From NCBI GenBank assembly GCA_964036045.1, contig OZ038383.1, forward strand, positions 13,098,430 through 13,162,429: a stretch of 64,000 bases of DNA. The letters are read 5' to 3'. Source of the DNA: Eutreptiella sp. 'Long Island Sound 2002'. Lineage: Eukaryota > Euglenozoa > Euglenophyceae > Eutreptiales > Eutreptiaceae. A program made the translations under genes and the position numbers. This document shows, one piece after another, positions 23,701 to 34,195 of this stretch (positions within the stretch are counted from its first letter, which is position 1; the number at the start of each line of letters is the position of its first letter). The notes under the pieces were generated by a model that worked only from the letters and a program-made list of their open reading frames with translations, was not told where the DNA came from and made no database searches.

Positions 23701-24806
23701 TGGTGGACGCGGAGGCGGACATGGCGTCCCTCAGGAGACTGGCCAGCAGGCCACTGCATGAGGCCCTGGGCACGGGACTGTCGTCACAGGTGTACGCGAT
23801 ATGCCACGGGCTGGAGATGAAGAAAGTGCCCCTGGTCATACACCTGGTGAAACAGGAGTCACACAGGGCAGGAGTGGGGAATCATGAAGCGGATGGGGCG
23901 GCGCAAGCAGTGGATAAGGAGCGGGAACCAGAGTGGAGGGTGCCAGAGAGCAAGGAGCACCTCCACTTGGTGCATATACCTCCAAGGGTCGGGGAGGACG
24001 AGAAGGCCAGGTGGGTGGTGGAGGAGGACAGAGGCAAGCAGGAACTAAGGGTGTATCCACAGCCGGTGCACATGCTAGCTCAAGTACGAGGGGGGCCGGA
24101 GGTGGTAGAGCTGAACGAGTACTTGGAGGGCAAGGTGGGACAGCGGGTCCAGTACCCCAATGTGCTGAGGCCGGAATCGCCGCCCAAAAGACTGCAGACC
24201 AGAAGGCTGCAGGCAATCACGGGGCAGGTGCCGGTGCGGGAAACAATCATGAGGTGGTACAGACATAAGGGTATGGACCTCCCGGAGGAGTACATGAGAT
24301 GCCACTGTGGCCAAGGGCAAGAAACCTACGAGCACTTCATGCGGTGTGCACAGTATAAGGGGATCGAGGAACCACTGGTTCGGGATCAGGACGTCCCGTT
24401 GCTCAAGAAGGGTGCGAGAGGCAGAAGCGAGGTGGAGAGAGAGCTGGGGAAAGAAGGGCACCGAAAGGGACTGTGGCACATGGTGATAGTGAAACCGCTG
24501 TGGCGGGCACTCCAGAAGCATACAGTGGCACCGGAGGCCATGGCGCACAGGCTGTTGCGGCGTATGGTGGAACATCTGCAGGAACGCATGGCGTGCAGAG
24601 AGACGCAGTTGGAGGCGCGGGTGGACGACATGCGTGATCCAGTCACCAAGCGGGTGGAGATGGCGTTGATCAGGTACAACCCAAAAATCACGGAGATGGA
24701 ACTACGGAGGCGGCCAGATTGGCGGCCAAGGCGGTCAGGGGGAGAGACGGGAATGGAGGACAGAGAGGGAGACGAGCAGAGGAACCGCCTGATTTCACGC
24801 AGATGA
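20784..24806 (+). CDS. ORF2 C-terminal part: reverse transcriptase, RNase H, zinc knuckle
   Basis: A 1340-codon open frame. The RT domain starts near residue 25 with the KGKKSPGVDQL-type motif, continues through VRPLYKKGD and ENWRPI, and has the catalytic YVDD with aspartates at residues 263-264. An RNase H I domain has Asp911 (LFLDGSG), Glu952 (SHGEVQAV), Asp975 (VVDAEAD) and Asp1037 (HEADGAA). A Cys-X-Cys...His...Cys knuckle lies near 1173-1190. All catalytic residues are intact, so this is the best preserved part of the element. The frame is contiguous with the endonuclease part except for the TAG at 20757. Confidence 0.92.
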   Translation: MVRALPRVFTAEQSEDIHRSRVTLGEIKEAVKALKGKKSPGVDQLVAEAYQHLEAPELDGLAGRVTEVLRTGEPPVEWGGKVRPLYKKGDHLRPENWRPICCAVTEAKLVWMVIFGRIQRRLYAAGVIPDNMWGSVPGRSTQEASFLYDMYLDDEDLEAFMASVDAKGAFPNTPQRVIEEVWRQLGLPYGDLVEKYLRTRRYTVATGKGFTEWVTPGSGVPQGRVEGPFLYLLAMLPLMSWIAREYPQLARAPHTSPAQAYVDDAVPMARDEKAQQVVQDLMQRYGRDNHLVWSAERSAVLRRGGEEGMALDVRDGVAWLERAEEAVVLGHVQAMEVRGVRLPDKLVRGFRAMLVVLRHHPLSVQTTLYYLRSVLNAVVGYQGMHLPYWRKQLEEVGGEVRRLIRGYEGIPTEVPWCVLRSPTAYYGEGMPTAGEAYRAHTARTLSRMCHNQEEVVRRVCYHAVTEVQNEENMCPRYVWHRRRRLAAGKKERMWRALQAVLPGEEHMLETNRTCGRRGPILVLDTDFGGAAHGTVRWIRKEGVSMEVLHVRRKDMKEYKKAGLHNAEFYRDTRVVEWGAYRWMMRRARGQEDRTRWSRRMRAMWNEWVALWGIQQRKPRCGRGEGAQQDRVVLDSGERDKARPGILLCAPLGLKGPRGKVQSAAGQWYDVHADMFRKDNIPEGAGQGDQCWRCTKEAGQNPWPVLRMTAWAFPNAAMRTTDTRGQWWGPVLRLPKEVQEDEEAQGDVEVWWGEEKEGKRTGVQLGWDTVRGLQEEDDGVAVSFRMTDTGRPDEEAPIVPLGHKCGDSARRIRLTVHGLPADRVWYLVLVQAYLEQGRAKGDRAWCHGVLVTMGWNARTENKWAVYRGVRELSIGDGVREYGIGRHKVYCHYPREVVRTPEPTKERVVLFLDGSGLEGQPPMAGAAAVRVKGVGQLTESVVEKMVYGAASHGEVQAVADLVGEIGEDVREVWMVVDAEADMASLRRLASRPLHEALGTGLSSQVYAICHGLEMKKVPLVIHLVKQESHRAGVGNHEADGAAQAVDKEREPEWRVPESKEHLHLVHIPPRVGEDEKARWVVEEDRGKQELRVYPQPVHMLAQVRGGPEVVELNEYLEGKVGQRVQYPNVLRPESPPKRLQTRRLQAITGQVPVRETIMRWYRHKGMDLPEEYMRCHCGQGQETYEHFMRCAQYKGIEEPLVRDQDVPLLKKGARGRSEVERELGKEGHRKGLWHMVIVKPLWRALQKHTVAPEAMAHRLLRRMVEHLQERMACRETQLEARVDDMRDPVTKRVEMALIRYNPKITEMELRRRPDWRPRRSGGETGMEDREGDEQRNRLISRR

Positions 24807-25290
24807 AAGAGAATCCGGCAGATTTGAGGGCAGGACGGGTGTACGGTTCACCGCGCAGGAGGACGTCAGGAAGGGGACTGGAGGGAAAGGGACAGCAGAA
24901 GCGCCCGTCGCATGGACTGGAGCGTCCGGGACTGGGCACGCAGAGTCATAGGGCGGAGCAAGAAGCGGGGAAAGCGAAGCGGGGACGAGGACGGCGACAG
25001 TGCAGCCTGCGGCAGAGAGAGTACGACAAAAAGACCCCCCGGATTGGAGCATCCGGGGGGGAATGAAGCACGGCGCTAGCCCCTGGACTTGATCGTCCAG
25101 GGGTGAACCCGGTGCCACGGACTGGAGCGTCCGAGGCAACGGAGAGAATACGATAAAAAGACGCCCCGGATTGGAGCATCCGGGGCGGAACGAAGCACGG
25201 CACTAGCCCCAGGACTGGAACGTCCAAGGGTGAACCCGGTGCCACGGACCGGAGCGTCCGAGGCAGCGGAGATAATATGACAGAGCACCC
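24807..25290 (+). repeat. 3' UTR hairpin array with two ~127-bp direct repeats
   Basis: Downstream of the ORF2 stop are repeated short stem-loops with a TGGAGC-type hexaloop. Stems: 24914-24927 (4 bp), 25035-25060 (10 bp), 25080-25103 (9 bp, loop TTGATC), 25118-25133 (5 bp plus an outer GCC/GGC), 25162-25187 (10 bp), 25212-25225 (4 bp) and 25246-25261. The block from 25021 is repeated from about 25148. Between the two 10-bp stems one C-G pair is replaced by G-C, a compensatory change. These may be the 3' recognition structure of the RT, which is an inference. Confidence 0.75.
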
Positions 25291-25377
25291 CACACGTAGG
25301 GCGCGCGAACAGCGGGGGTAAAAGGCGGGGGAGGTGGGGGACAATGGCGACAGGGCGCAGGGCTCAGGCGTGATCCC

Positions 25378-27799
25378 ATGTGCAGCGCAATGTCACACAA
25401 GCCTGACCCACAGCCCAGCCAGCCACCGACAGTGCGGGCAGAGGTGGCCCGCATGCAGGCGGGCGCAGCCCCGCGGCCCCCCTCGCCGGCTCCCTCGGCG
25501 ACGTCTGCGGAAGTGTCGTCGCCCTCGTCTCCGGAGAGCCCGGAGACGGTCAGAGAGGAAGGGCCGGGGGCTACAGGGCAACAGAGGGGGGAAGGAGCCG
25601 TGGTGGGGAAGGGAGAGGGGAGGGAAAAGGCAGGACAGGCGGAGGCAGGGAAGGGCGGGGCAGAGGGGGTGGCGGAAGGGGCTGAAGGGCAAGGGGAGGG
25701 GCAGGGGCAAAGGGCGGCGGAAGGGCCAGGGGCGGACCCGTTCCACGTTGTGGATGTGAGGGCGGGCATGGATATGAGGAGGAGGGAGTGGAGGAGTCAG
25801 AGGGAGTCGGTAATCGCCGACATCCTCGAGGTGTCGGAGGATGAGGGGGAGGGGGCGGGGAGGATGACGGTGGAGGGAGGCCCAGGACAGCCGTCGGCTC
25901 CTAATGTGCTGGCGGCTGCCATGAAGTCCATCCTCCCGGAGGTGCGGAGGCAGGAGGAAGGCAAGGGCGGCCGAGGGCAGCTAGAGGCGGGAGCGGCAGG
26001 GAGCGGAGACAGCAACGTAAGCACCGGAGGGAGAGGGCGGACGGGCAAGGGAGGGAAAGGGGAGGCAGGGACGTCGGGGGCTGTACACGCGAAGGGACAC
26101 CTGGCAAGAAAGGGGGGAAAAGGGAGTGGACGGGGGCGACAATGGCCGCAGCCCCAACGCTCGTTCAGGCAGCCGCCGCCGAGGTCGCCCCCACGGGTCA
26201 GTGCGGCGGTAAGGGCGGTAGAGGAGAGGGACGCGCGCCGCCAGCAGGCGGCGCGGTATGAGGCGCTGGCGCACGTGGAGCACCAGCGCTGTCGCCGCCA
26301 GCCCCCAGAGCAGGGGCCGGACACCATCTACCAGTTGGAGATGGAGCAGGGGAGGGCGGGGGTGAGGGGGGGGCAGGCGGAGCAGAGCAACGCAGCGGTG
26401 CAGGGCAGTGGTGCGGAACAGGTAGAGGCCGACAGGGGCAAGCAGGGGAAAGGAGCGGGGCAACAGGGACTACAGGGGAAGGGACGGGGGAGGGCGGGAC
26501 TCCACGGAGTAGGCGGCAAGGGACGCGAGCGATGGGGCGACAAGGCAAGGGACAGGGGAAGGGGGTGGCCTTGGGTACATGGGCTCGCCGGTGTTCCCAG
26601 GGACGGGATTGGGATGGTGGGGAGGTGTAGTCCCGCCAGCCGTCCCACCAATCATCCCACCATTCCCGCCGCCGCCAAACCCGGCGATGGGGATGATGTA
26701 CCCGCCCCTGCCGGCGTACCCGGGCATGCAGCCACAGGCGCACATGCAGCAGCACCAGCAGGCTGGTGGGACAGCGTGGGAAGCGCAGGAAGGGAAGGGA
26801 GAAGAGCACAGGAGGGCGTGGGAGAGGTTAGGGGAGGCAGAGAGGAGCATGCGGGAGAAGGAGGCCAGGGTCAAGGGTGAGGTGGGCGGGGAGGAGGAGG
26901 GGAGGACGGAGGGGACCGACAGGCCGCAGGGAGGGGAAGCACAGGCAGTGGAGGAGCTGCTGAGGGCGTGGGCGGACGTTCGGAGAAGGCAGGAGGGGGT
27001 TGGGAGGGCGGAAAGGGAGGAAGGACGACAAGAGGAGGGTAGGGGGCGGGAGGATACCCCGCTGGTGCCGTTCCGGCAGCCGGCTATCCCACCGGAGCAG
27101 GAGGGAGAGATGCAGGAGAGGGCATGGAGGCGGATCAGGGGGGAGGCGGCGAGGCTGGCGGACAGGGACAGGGAGGTGGCGGCGCGGGAGCGCAGGGTGC
27201 GGGAGAAGGAGGAGGCGGTGGCCCGGGGGACCCACCGGGTCCTCCCGGATCCGGAAGGGGACACCCCCTCCACAGATGTGGAGGGGCGGTAGCCGTCAGG
27301 GAAAAGGGCCAGGGAGGAAGACAAGGAGGCAGGGCAGGAAAGGGGGAAGCGGCGCAGGGGGGAGGAACGAGGGGCAAGGGAGGCAGAGGGGGCACCGCGG
27401 CCGGCCAGCTCCATTCCAGAGCCGACGCCGACGGACTGGGACTCGGAGTCTCCGCCGCCGCGGCAGTATGCGCCGCCGCCGGTGCGGAGGGGACCCGGGA
27501 CGGTCGCGGGGTGGACGGAGGGGGACGTGGCGGAGGTGGCCCGCTACGTGAAGTGGGCAGGGAAGACGAGGGGAAGGCGGGAGAAGAGGGGGCCCCGCCC
27601 CTTCAGTGACCTGGTCGGCAGGGCGGGGAGGCCCAGGGAAAGGGGGCTGCAGATGGATGAGGGGCGGTGGAGGAGGATGCTGGGGGCGGCGCTCCCGGGG
27701 GTGCGCCTGGACTGTCCCCAGGAGAGAGGGAAGAAGCCGAAGGTTCAGATGCTGCGAGAGCTCTTGCAGCGGGAGGGGCGGTACGGTGGCGACACGTAG
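25378..27799 (+). pseudogene. Decayed proline/glycine-rich and coiled-coil ORF
   Basis: Frame 1 from 25378 gives a Gly/Glu/Lys-rich, low-complexity protein to about 26570. A frameshift then moves the sensible reading to frame 2, with a proline-rich stretch (26610-26760), a Glu/Arg-rich coiled coil (26790-27230), a TAG at 27290-27292, a second proline-rich patch and a basic C-terminal module ending at 27799. It resembles an ORF1 or gag-like protein of a second G-rich element, but I cannot name the family. The start at 25378 is uncertain. Confidence 0.5.
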
Positions 27800-29198
27800 G
27801 GCCGGGCAGGAGCAGGAACGGGGAGCGCTAGGGGCATGGGGCCAGGGGCGTACGGAGGGACGGGCAGATGGGATGCGGGGAGGCGGACACGGGGGGTCGG
27901 CGGAGGCGGAGGAGGGTGAGGAGGGGATGTGGCAGACGCGAGGAGAGGAGGAGGGGAGCGGAGAGGTGCAGGTGCGCAGAGGAGGGCAGGGACACGGCTG
28001 AAAGTGGAGGGGGATGTGGTGATGGCGGACGCGGACGAAGACCCCAAGCGGAGAGCGCAGGAGCAGCGGTGGGGGACAGGGGAGATGGAGCGGCGGAGTA
28101 CGGGGGCGCAGGCGAGTGCGGAGGAAGCAACCGGGCAGTGTGACGCCAGACATATCGTGGGTACGGCGAGCAGTCTGGGGCAGAACGGGCAGTAGACGGG
28201 AAGCAGTATCGGAATGTCGTACAGTGACGGAGCAGAGCGAGAGGTCGTGACTGGCGAGAACGGCCGGCGAAGGCGTGGAGCAGCGCTGTGCCCTTCGGGT
28301 GCAGCACGGCGCCAGCGCTCCGACTTGCAGGGGAGGCGAACGGGCAGACGCATCCAATATTCCGACAAGTTAGTGCCAGGGTCTTGGCTAAGGGTGTGAT
28401 CGGAGGGATTGCTGGGATGGGCAGGTGGCAGTGCAGGTGTACTCGAATCCGGTGCAGTGGAGCCACGTCACGGTGGCGCCCCAGTGGACTGGCAGCCGGG
28501 GTGTGCGGGCTATCTGCCGACTTGGTACATCGCGGCAAAGCTCTCTGCATGGCAGGAAGGTTATGCATTGAAAACATTGAGCTTACGTGCACCATGCTCA
28601 GAGGGGTTGACCACGCCAGGCCTTGGTGGCTACCGGCGCCATGGGACACCTACGAAGTGCAACGGAGTGCGAACCTTTGGCTATGCGGTGGGGCTCCACA
28701 ATGCAAATGCAGCGGCGGGATTGCGACTAGGGCCACAGTCCATTCCTCAGATACACCCCCCCCCCCCAGCACAGGGCGCCAGGCAGCCAGGATGGGGTGC
28801 GAGGCGGGGACCGGGGGAGCACCCAGGGGAAAGGGTAGGGGCGAGGGGGAGGGGCAGGGGTAGAGCACACGGGTGGCACACACGAGTGACAGCGCGGCAC
28901 AGACAGGGGGGGCAGCCGTACAGGCAGGGTCGACAGCGGGAAGGAGAATGGGAGGAGAGACAGGCGAGAGAGGGGGCGCAGGGCAGCGGGACCAGGGTAG
29001 CACGGAGAAGAGCAGGGGGCACACGCAGGGCGTGCGGGAGCAGCATGGAACGCGAGCACAGAACGAAAAAAAAAAAACAGCAGCAGGACAGGCGGACACA
29101 CAGAAAGGGCACAAAGAGGAGGCAGGGCGCGGGAGGTGGGGGGAACAGGGGGCCAACGAGGGCGCAAAAGAACACAATGTCTCTCCAAGAGAAGCACC
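27800..29198. other. G-rich non-coding stretch
   Basis: No gene is supportable. The plus strand is strongly purine-biased except for 28390-28740, which is compositionally balanced and may be an insertion. A C13 run lies at 28757-28769 and an A12 run at 29069-29080. The long open frames on both strands are low complexity. Confidence 0.5.
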
Positions 29199-29444
29199 AT
29201 GCTGATGCCCCACGTAGAGCCGTACCGGCCGCCCCGCCCGACCATCAGGGAACTGATGGAGGGGCGACCGGCGGGAGAGGACGACGGGGGAGTCCCCCCG
29301 AAGGGGTGTCTGGGGAGGCCGCCCAGGGTGGCCTACAGGTCGGAAGACAGGGCCGAGGCCCTGAGGCGCCTGAGGGCGCACCAGATACAACCATGGCGCG
29401 GAGACGACCAGCGGCGAGCACACGGAGCAGGAGAACAACACTAA
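29199..29444 (+). CDS. Small hypothetical ORF
   Basis: An ATG at 29199 opens an 81-codon frame with mixed composition, including a basic helical segment near its end. It differs from the surrounding low-complexity frames by having ordinary residue diversity. No family is recognised and no regulatory signal is seen. It could be a remnant of a transposon ORF. Confidence 0.25.
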   Translation: MLMPHVEPYRPPRPTIRELMEGRPAGEDDGGVPPKGCLGRPPRVAYRSEDRAEALRRLRAHQIQPWRGDDQRRAHGAGEQH

Positions 29445-29830
29445 GAGGGCGGGCAGGAGACAGAGGGGAGGGGAGGGTAGAGAGGAGAGAGAGCAGATAC
29501 ATGTACAGGAACACGGGCTAAATGGCTGGGTCGCCCGGTATGGCCGGGGACCGCCAAGGGCAGCGCCACAGGATGGCGGAGGGACTGGACGAGAGCACCG
29601 AGCAGAACCGAGACAGATGGCGATGCAGTGTTGTTGTGCGTGCTTGCAGGGAGGAGGGAACCAAGCGGAAAAAAGGACGGCAAAAAAAAAAAAGGAAACA
29701 AACGCGGACAACACCCCGCAGCACCACAAGGAGACGGGACAGAAAAGGACGAGTGGCTAGGGCCACACGACGGCCCCAGGTGACGGGGACAGCAAGGGAG
29801 ACGGCACAGGAGAGAGGGGTGGGGGCGGGA

Positions 29831-30310
29831 GGGGAGCCACCCGTGCTAGGCGCACAAAACGGTCCCCGGATGGATGAGGATCCAGAGGGCCCGCACCACA
29901 GGGTTCCTGGCGGCCCGGTGGGGTATAAACACGGGAAGAGGGATGGGACGGGGCCGCACGACAACCCAGGGGAATAGGCCGGGGCCGCGGCACGGGGGAA
30001 GGGGGCGGGAAGGGAGCGACCCGTGCTAGGCGCACGAAACGGTCCCCGGATGGATGAGGATTCAGTGGGCCCGCGCCACAGGGTTGCTGGCGGCCCGGTG
30101 GGGTATAAACACGGGATGAGGGATGGGGGGGGGGCGCAAGACAGCCCAGGGGGTTAGGCCGGGGCCCCGGCACAGGGAAAAGGGACGGGGGCGGGAAGGG
30201 AGCGACCCGTGCTAAGCGCACGAAGCGGTCCCTGGAAGGAAGAGGCCCCAGTGGGCCAGCGCCACAGGGTAGCAGGCGACCCCGTGGGGTATAAACACGG
30301 GATGAAGGGA
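29831..30310 (+). repeat. Three tandem ~180-bp repeats, each with TATAAA
   Basis: Three units begin near 29831, 30011 and 30197. Each contains CCGTGCTAGGCGCAC-like sequence, a CGGTCCC block and a GGGGTATAAACACGGG box, with TATAAA at 29924-29929, 30104-30109 and 30290-30295. Spacings are 180 and 186 bp. They could be promoter monomers like those at the 5' ends of some LINEs. The minus strand has a 316-codon open frame (29757-30707) in which the units become three ~60-residue repeats, so a coding reading on that strand cannot be excluded. Confidence 0.7.
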
Positions 30311-32290
30311 CAAGGGGACGGGGCGGGGAAGGGCGTGTGGCTAGAGCCGCACAACGGCCCGACGGGGTAGGGAGTCCATGGGACGCTGGGAACGGGCCGG
30401 TGCACGGATGAGGCAAAGGGGAATGGGACATGGGGAGGGCAGGGAGGCCGAAAGCACCAAGCAACAGCCCCATGGGATTGGGAAACCAGTCGCCACGGAG
30501 TGGTGAACCATGGGCCAACCATGGGGAACCTGGCCACGGGAAGTCGGGAAAATGCCCTGAACTCCGGGACGGTTGTGATGTGTCCGCAGGGGTGAGGGTT
30601 GACCTTGAGATCCCCGGGTCAATTGCCTGAGTACACGTAGGTTCACGCGTAAGCGGCACCAGGGGGAACGTGGAAAGGGGCACCAGCCGCCGATGCACGA
30701 CAACCAAGTGCAGCCGGGAGCCGAGTGGGTACTCCAGCCCGTGAGGGATGGGGAGTGGTGGAATGTGGTTGACAGAGAGAAATGCTCCGCTGTCGGCGAG
30801 GGCTATCCACAGGAAACCCGCCTGCCGGCGCCCAATAGGCTGTGCTAGGGGGAAAAGGCCGGGGGATCCTTCAGAGGGTGACCTGAAGGAGCTGAAACCG
30901 TGAGGGCAGCGACTGAAGGGAGCCTACCACCGGTCATGCCCCAAGGGAACCTGGTTAAAGTTCTCGGCCGTGAGGTCAGACAGGGGTCGCCAGTGGAACT
31001 GATGGTGGAGAGCACTCCTTCCCGCCAGAGGCGGCCACCATGTAACACAAACAAGGAGGAGTCAGATGAGGCTGCGGACGCGGCCGCCCTTACTTACTTA
31101 CTTACTTACTGCTTTCTGCCCCATCCGCGTGTTCATCTTCTCGATGAACAGTAAGCAGCCAGTGTGACAGCAGGCCATAACCCAGGGCATGGGGCCAAAG
31201 GGGATATCAAGGCTGGTGAATCAAGGCTTGGCGCAACAAGATCGCCAAGGTTTCCTACCCTGCACGGTCGCCCGAGGCGGCTGACTTTGCCATTTCGGCA
31301 GTGGTGGACCCAGTTTGGATCGTCACCATGCCGAGTGGCATGGAGATCTTTGGGAGCCAAGTGCATGGGAGTCTTCATTGGACTCCAAGTGGATCGCATG
31401 TGGAACAGCGGGCTTGATTCTCAAGCCGGCGTGGAGATATACCATTGGGGATACCTTCGCTCTTGGCTCATTTTGAGCAGCCAAAATGACCCCCAGTTGG
31501 GACCCCAATTTCAGCCCCCCGTGTAGTCAATTGGCGGTCCCATATCTCTCTGCCCACATGAGGCCCGGACCCAAGTTCAAGTCGTGCACCTAGATATGGG
31601 TCATAGGTCCGACCTCCTGTTCTGTGAGCCATGGGGCTTGCCCTGCCTGGGCGGGCCGCCCGTAGAAATGACTCCGATTTTGGTGATTTTGGCATCATGA
31701 CCCCACGTGGCCAACCCTCGGCGCCCTGATGCCGAGGGCTCAGAGGGAACCAGGTTGGGTGAAGGTTGCAGAGAGTTCGTAATTGAAGGGCATAGGGTCA
31801 GTTGCCTCGTCCCTACCTCTGGCGGGTCCGGACGAGGGGTCAATTTTGGAGTTTTTCGAGCTAATATCAGTCTGGGCTGAAACAGCCCATTTTCAGCTAC
31901 CAACTCCTAGGGGATAATGGCGGGGCCTTCTCTCTGGCTCAGAGAGGAGTTGGGACCTGCCATCAAGGCAGCATGGGAGGCCACTGTGGGTTGGCTTTGG
32001 ATTCCCTTGTTTCCCAGGAACTCGCCTGTGGCTGGGCAAGACACCCTTCCCTATTGGCAGGGTTGTGTTTGAGCCCCCGCCCCTGCCAGCCACTGGGAGG
32101 GTCGGACCTGGGATTTGGATATGAGTTGGGAATGAGTGTCTATTGTCTTGTGATGCCCTTATTCCAGTCCAGTATTAACCTAATGTGTACACATCCTGAT
32201 GTGTTGCTGTACATACCTTTGTTCCCTTGTTTCAGAGTGGCAAGGATCCTGAAACGCTTTGTCACATGACCAGAGCATGAGGATACCCTT
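30311..32290. other. Non-coding stretch with a TTAC microsatellite
   Basis: No gene is supportable. A short (TTAC)n tract lies at about 31091-31113. Composition changes from G-rich to balanced after about 31100, which probably marks the end of the G-rich retroelement block. Nothing else recognisable was seen. Confidence 0.5.
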
Positions 32291-33608
32291 GTGAGCGCAG
32301 TGCTTTGCCTGCCTGCTTGCTTGTGCGTGTCCGCCGCAGCGTACCGTGGCCAGGTCCCCCACGAGAACGCGTCACTGGCAGCGCTCAGTGTGCGCGCCAT
32401 CACGTCAGGGGCCGCTGTGTCCAGCTCTTCCGCCGCCCCTTCCCACACACGGACGAGCGGCACTGCCCCAAGGCCGCACGAACCATCGGCGGCCCCGCAC
32501 ACGGCGACCCTGATCTCATCGCAGTCAGTGCGCCCCTGACGTGGCAGCGACCCCCCCTCAGCCCCACAACACCGACCAGAGCACCCACAGGGGCCACCAC
32601 ACACACCAGCACACGCAGCAGGGGGGGCACAGGGCTGCGAGACGGAGGCCTCGGCAACCGGCGTGACTATGACACCTCCGGCCCTGACTGCGCAGGCCCC
32701 GCTAAGCGACCCCGGCACCGCATGCGCCAAATTCCCTACCCTGGCCGTGATGCAAGCGCGATCCACGGGCTCAGTGCTACGCCAGCACGAAGGGACCGGC
32801 AACACGGCGCAAGGCACCATTGAAGCGATGACGGAAAGCCCGTAATCTGAGAAGCCTGGTGCCACCGCGTCTACTACTGCATGCCCGGGCCCGGCACCCC
32901 CACGGCCCGGGGGGGCCGCGGAAGACATGCACACGGAACCCGACAACAACGCATCAGGTGACACTCCCTCATCCGGCACTCTTGCGGCCCGGGACAGGGA
33001 GATCGTGCCCCCCCTACCCCCCCTGCCGCTGCACTCAGGAGACCCCCTACGCTTGGAGGAGCTACGGAGGGCATACGAGGTCTACAACGGCACGCCCTCG
33101 CACAACCTGGTAGGCGCCCTCCGGGCGCACTTCCAGGACGTCCGCACCGACCGACCCTTCGCAGCGGCCCTCCTCCCACATGGAGCTACCAACATCTGCG
33201 TGCAGCAGCTCCAGGGGGCTCCTCACCCCAGGACAAAGTACCACAGAGGACCTAATCGACGTCTGGATCTGGTGGATCAACCACCACCAGCCAGATCAGG
33301 GGCGGATATGGGTCCCGCACCTCGCCTGGGCAAAAACGCTCATTGCCCCATGGACCGAACCCGGGCCTGCACCGAGCCCCGGAGGCCAGACGTGAGCCGC
33401 GCCGCAACTGAACACCGACGCCCTCAACATCCCACCGTACAATGGCTTCGCAGACTGGGAAAGCACGACAGCCCCAGAGAGGAGGCACAACCTCCAGGCG
33501 ATGATGCAGCGATAGGCGCAGACCGTGGGGCCGGAGGCAAACGCGGAGCCTCCGGCGCGCGGCACCCCCAGCACCGTCGCCATGGTGGTAGTGGAAAACG
33601 GCCACTAA
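32291..33608 (+). pseudogene. Decayed ORF ending in an Ulp1/C48-like cysteine protease region
   Basis: Frame 2 from 32291 gives an Ala/Pro/Thr-rich protein with stops at 32537 (TGA) and 32843 (TAA). Near 33220 the sensible reading shifts to frame 0, which contains a TTEDLIDVWIWWINHHQ segment resembling the substrate-binding helix of Ulp1-type SUMO proteases, and later a VAMVVVENGHY segment that would carry the catalytic His. Stops at 33393 (TGA), 33513 (TAG) and 33606 (TAA) end it, before any visible catalytic Asp or Cys. Such proteases are carried by several algal transposons. The assignment is by motif only. Confidence 0.45.
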
Positions 33609-33869
33609 TACTCTAGCAACCCGTTTTCCCGAGGTAGAGTGTAACAACAGTTGCACTAAGTTTTTGCCAGTTGCACAGAATTGCACTACACTTGCACAGT
33701 GCAATCCTTGTGCAACGGCGCTGGCACCATCGTCCTGTCTGCCGCCGTTGCTGCCGCATTTTCAATTTCACGACAAATTTACTAGCCATTTGCCAGATTT
33801 GCAATGGTTTCGCAAGGAAATACTATTTCCAAGTTCATTAGAACTACTTGATTCGGGCCCTGCGACATA

Positions 33870-34195
33870 AAGACGTCAGGATGGCATCAGGATGGCGTCA
33901 GGATAGCGTCAGGATGGCGTCCAGATGGCGTCAGGATGGCGTCAGGATGCGTCAGGATGGCCGTCAGGATGCCGTCAGGATGATGGGTAGTTCGGCGTCA
34001 GGATGGCGTCAGGGCGCGTCAGGATGCATCAGGATGGCGTCAGGAAAACGCTAAAGTAGCGTCAAGATGGCGTCAGGGAGCGTCAGGGTGGCGTCAGGAT
34101 GGCGTCAGGGTGGCGTCAGGATATTATGGTGGCGTCAGGATGGCGTCAGGATAGCGTCAGGATAGCGTCAGGATAGTGTCAGGATGGCGCAGCCA
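33870..34195 (+). repeat. GGCGTCAGGAT minisatellite, block 1
   Basis: About thirty imperfect copies of the 11-mer GGCGTCAGGAT and shorter variants (GCGTCAGGAT, GCATCAGGAT, GGCGTCAGGGT). Unit length alternates between 10 and 11 bp. Any open frame through it is an artefact that encodes a simple peptide repeat. Confidence 0.95.

Larger units (their letters stand above)
16413..25290 (+). mobile_element. Non-LTR retrotransposon (APE endonuclease, RT, RNase H, zinc knuckle)
   Basis: The order is an unassigned ORF1-like region, apurinic-type endonuclease, reverse transcriptase with YVDD, RNase H I and a C-terminal Cys-X-Cys/His/Cys knuckle, as in RNase H-bearing LINE clades such as I or R1-like elements. 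All coding parts lie in one frame and are separated only by stop codons (16815, 16830, 17148, 17241, 18387, 19329, 20757). No LTR is present. The 3' end carries an array of short hairpins instead of a clear poly-A tail. Clade assignment would need a phylogeny. Confidence 0.88.

Noticed and set aside
18345-24575. Minus-strand frames across the LINE and G-rich region
   Set aside because: They are shadows of purine bias; the plus strand carries the recognisable catalytic motifs.
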